Assembly: GCF_022662335.1 (NCBI RefSeq)
Contig: NZ_JAKNQJ010000007.1
Location: 62,001-126,000, forward strand
Source of the DNA: Sphingomonas sp. CROZ-RG-20F-R02-07
GTDB taxonomy: Bacteria > Pseudomonadota > Alphaproteobacteria > Sphingomonadales > Sphingomonadaceae
Length of the DNA: 64,000 nt
Reading direction: 5' to 3'
In this document: piece after piece, positions 63,182-64,000 of the stretch
How positions within the stretch are numbered: position 1 is the first letter of the stretch
Layout: every line of letters starts with the position of its first letter
Program-made: the position numbers and the translations under genes
Notes under the pieces: generated by a model
Databases searched by the model: none
Seen by the model: the letters and a program-made list of their open reading frames with translations, nothing else
What the model was told of the DNA's origin: nothing

Positions 63182-63697
63182 ATGGATATCTGCAATCTCA
63201 TCCTCGAAGACCATGCCGAGCAGCGCAAGCTGTTCGCCATCATCGAGGAGATCGGCACCGACGACGCCGAGGCGCTGGGCTCGGTGTGGAACCGCCTTCA
63301 CGGCCTGCTCGACACGCATGCCGAGGCCGAGGAACGCTATTTCTACCCGACCGTGGTGCGCCGCGGCGAGGGCGCTGGCGATGCCGACGACATGCACGAG
63401 GAGGTGGAAGACGCGATCGACGATCATAACGAGATCCGCGACGCCGCCGCCGCGGTCGCCAAGGAGCAGGTGGGCACGAAGGCGTGGTTCGACGCGGTGG
63501 ACAAGGCCAACCTCGTCAATTCCAAGCACATGGCGGAGGAGGAACGCCAGGGCATGACCGATTATCGCCGCCATACCAGCGCCGAGGAACGCCATGCCGC
63601 CGCGATCAAGTTCGCCGCGTTCGACGCGAAATACCTGACCGGCGTGAAGGCGGTCGACAAGGACCCAGACGCCTATATCGACGAGCAGAAAGGCTGA
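63182..63697 (+). CDS. Hemerythrin HHE-domain protein
   Basis: A 171-residue four-helix bundle with likely di-iron ligands His11 (LEDHAEQ), His40, His46, Glu50 (THAEAEE), His82 (DDHNEIRD) and His116, Glu120 (NSKHMAEEE). Such proteins bind oxygen, NO or iron or protect against oxidative stress. The C-terminal extension is charged. AAGGGAGG upstream of the ATG at 63182 is a strong ribosome binding site, and an EcfG-like promoter lies before it. The long open frame upstream is not used. Confidence 0.9.
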   Translation: MDICNLILEDHAEQRKLFAIIEEIGTDDAEALGSVWNRLHGLLDTHAEAEERYFYPTVVRRGEGAGDADDMHEEVEDAIDDHNEIRDAAAAVAKEQVGTKAWFDAVDKANLVNSKHMAEEERQGMTDYRRHTSAEERHAAAIKFAAFDAKYLTGVKAVDKDPDAYIDEQKG

Positions 63698-63736
63698 GCG
63701 GACCGGCCCGCATCCGGGTCGCCATCGTCGTCAGCG

Positions 63737-63761
63737 GGAGACGCCCTGTCCGGGCGCCTCC
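63737..63761. terminator. Hairpin between convergent hemerythrin gene and the last gene
   Basis: GGAGACGCCC pairs with GGGCGCCTCC (one mismatch) around TGTCC, between the two convergent stops. It can serve both genes. Confidence 0.65.
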
Positions 63762-63770
63762 GCCGAATGC

Positions 63771-64000
63771 TCAGCGCTGGTCGGGGCCTGAGAAGGCCAC
63801 GGGATCGAAGCGTGCCGGCGACACGCGTGGCGGCGGGGTGGTGGCATCGGGCCTGACCAGCGCGGCTTGCTGCGCATCGGGCTGGGCCGCGAAGTGCAAG
63901 TCGTCCGCGAGATAAGCGGTCACCATGGTGTCGGCGGCGAGCCGGCCGCTGGTGCCGTGGATGAGGAACATCGGCCATGCGACCACGACGCCGCCGCCGA
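63771..64000 (-). CDS. Unidentified protein, C-terminal part only
   Basis: An open frame that stays open to the right edge of the window, so its start lies outside. The visible 76 residues include GGVVVAWPMFLIHGTSGRLA, TAYLADDLHFAAQPDAQQAA and a Pro-rich end (TPPPRVSPARF). The hydrophobic VVVAWPMFL could be part of a membrane helix. I do not recognise it. It is convergent with hemerythrin. Confidence 0.5.
   Translation of the reverse strand, partial: GGGVVVAWPMFLIHGTSGRLAADTMVTAYLADDLHFAAQPDAQQAALVRPDATTPPPRVSPARFDPVAFSGPDQR

Noticed and set aside
1..64000. CRISPR arrays, prophage, insertion sequences, tRNA or rRNA genes
   Set aside because: No regularly spaced direct repeats, transposase or phage structural genes and no tRNA-like cloverleaf were noticed. 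Gene spacing is tight throughout.

Overview
The window is a dense, high-GC chromosomal segment of an alphaproteobacterium. It most resembles Sphingomonas or a close relative in Sphingomonadaceae. Indications are the tonB-exbB-exbD-exbD order, a UPF0262 protein, the DUF2849/DUF934 sulfite-reduction operon, sphingomonad-type intergenic inverted repeats, GGAAC-type (EcfG-like) promoter sequences and frequent ATGA start/stop overlaps. The genus is an inference. I see no rRNA or tRNA gene, phage, insertion sequence or CRISPR array. About 63 protein-coding genes are supported. Most are housekeeping or metabolic.

Layout. 1-3.6 kb (minus): multidrug efflux operon (TetR, HlyD/EmrA, MFS/EmrB, start of a NodT-type outer-membrane lipoprotein) with a perfect palindrome over the regulator start. 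3.6-11.5 kb (minus): Baeyer-Villiger-type monooxygenase, then the TamB/TamA envelope module. 11.6-16.6 kb (minus): malate synthase G, coniferyl-aldehyde-type dehydrogenase and a coupled set with a prepilin peptidase between two small unknown proteins. 16.7-19.5 kb: thiolase, SH3-like exported protein, 2-hydroxyacid dehydrogenase. 19.5-20.1 kb (minus): a ParDE-type toxin-antitoxin pair in which both genes look frameshifted. 20.2-24.9 kb (minus): nitronate-monooxygenase-like protein with a C-terminal cysteine cluster, GT4 glycosyltransferase, GH130 enzyme, alpha/beta hydrolase. 24.9-31.8 kb (plus): SelO, AstD-like dehydrogenase, then the sulfur assimilation operon cobA-DUF2849-cysI-DUF934-cysH. 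31.8-36.3 kb: repeats, dnaB (minus), UPF0262, a GH25-like protein lacking a catalytic Glu, cytidine deaminase, a glycine-zipper protein and dCTP deaminase. 36.3-38.0 kb (plus): an unassigned membrane protein/ABC ATPase pair. 38.1-40.7 kb (minus): TonB energising complex. 40.9-46.1 kb: unknown exported protein, FolB with a truncated Rossmann protein, GST, GNAT, DUF1285-NUDIX-CCA transferase. 46.1-50.1 kb (minus): GGDEF-EAL protein and ParC. 50.1-52.3 kb (plus): exported alpha/beta hydrolase and kynureninase. 52.3-58.2 kb (minus): valine/isobutyrate catabolism operon containing a small lipoprotein gene. 58.3-63.1 kb (minus): cobalamin riboswitch and btuB-F-C-D. 63.2-64 kb: hemerythrin behind a candidate stress promoter, then a truncated gene.

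How the genes connect. The TonB/ExbB/ExbD set could energise BtuB about 20 kb away. CobA supplies the precursor for siroheme, which CysI needs, and CysH has the 4Fe-4S ligands of an APS-reducing enzyme. The mms operon converts isobutyryl-CoA to propionyl-CoA. Propionyl-CoA use through methylmalonyl-CoA mutase would need B12, which the adjacent riboswitch-controlled operon imports; that link is an inference.

No unmistakable new system is present. The best candidates for a second look are the unassigned ABC pair, the decayed toxin-antitoxin locus, the cysteine-cluster nitronate monooxygenase, the exported hydrolase fused in operon with kynureninase, and the poly-G hairpin between exbB and exbD.
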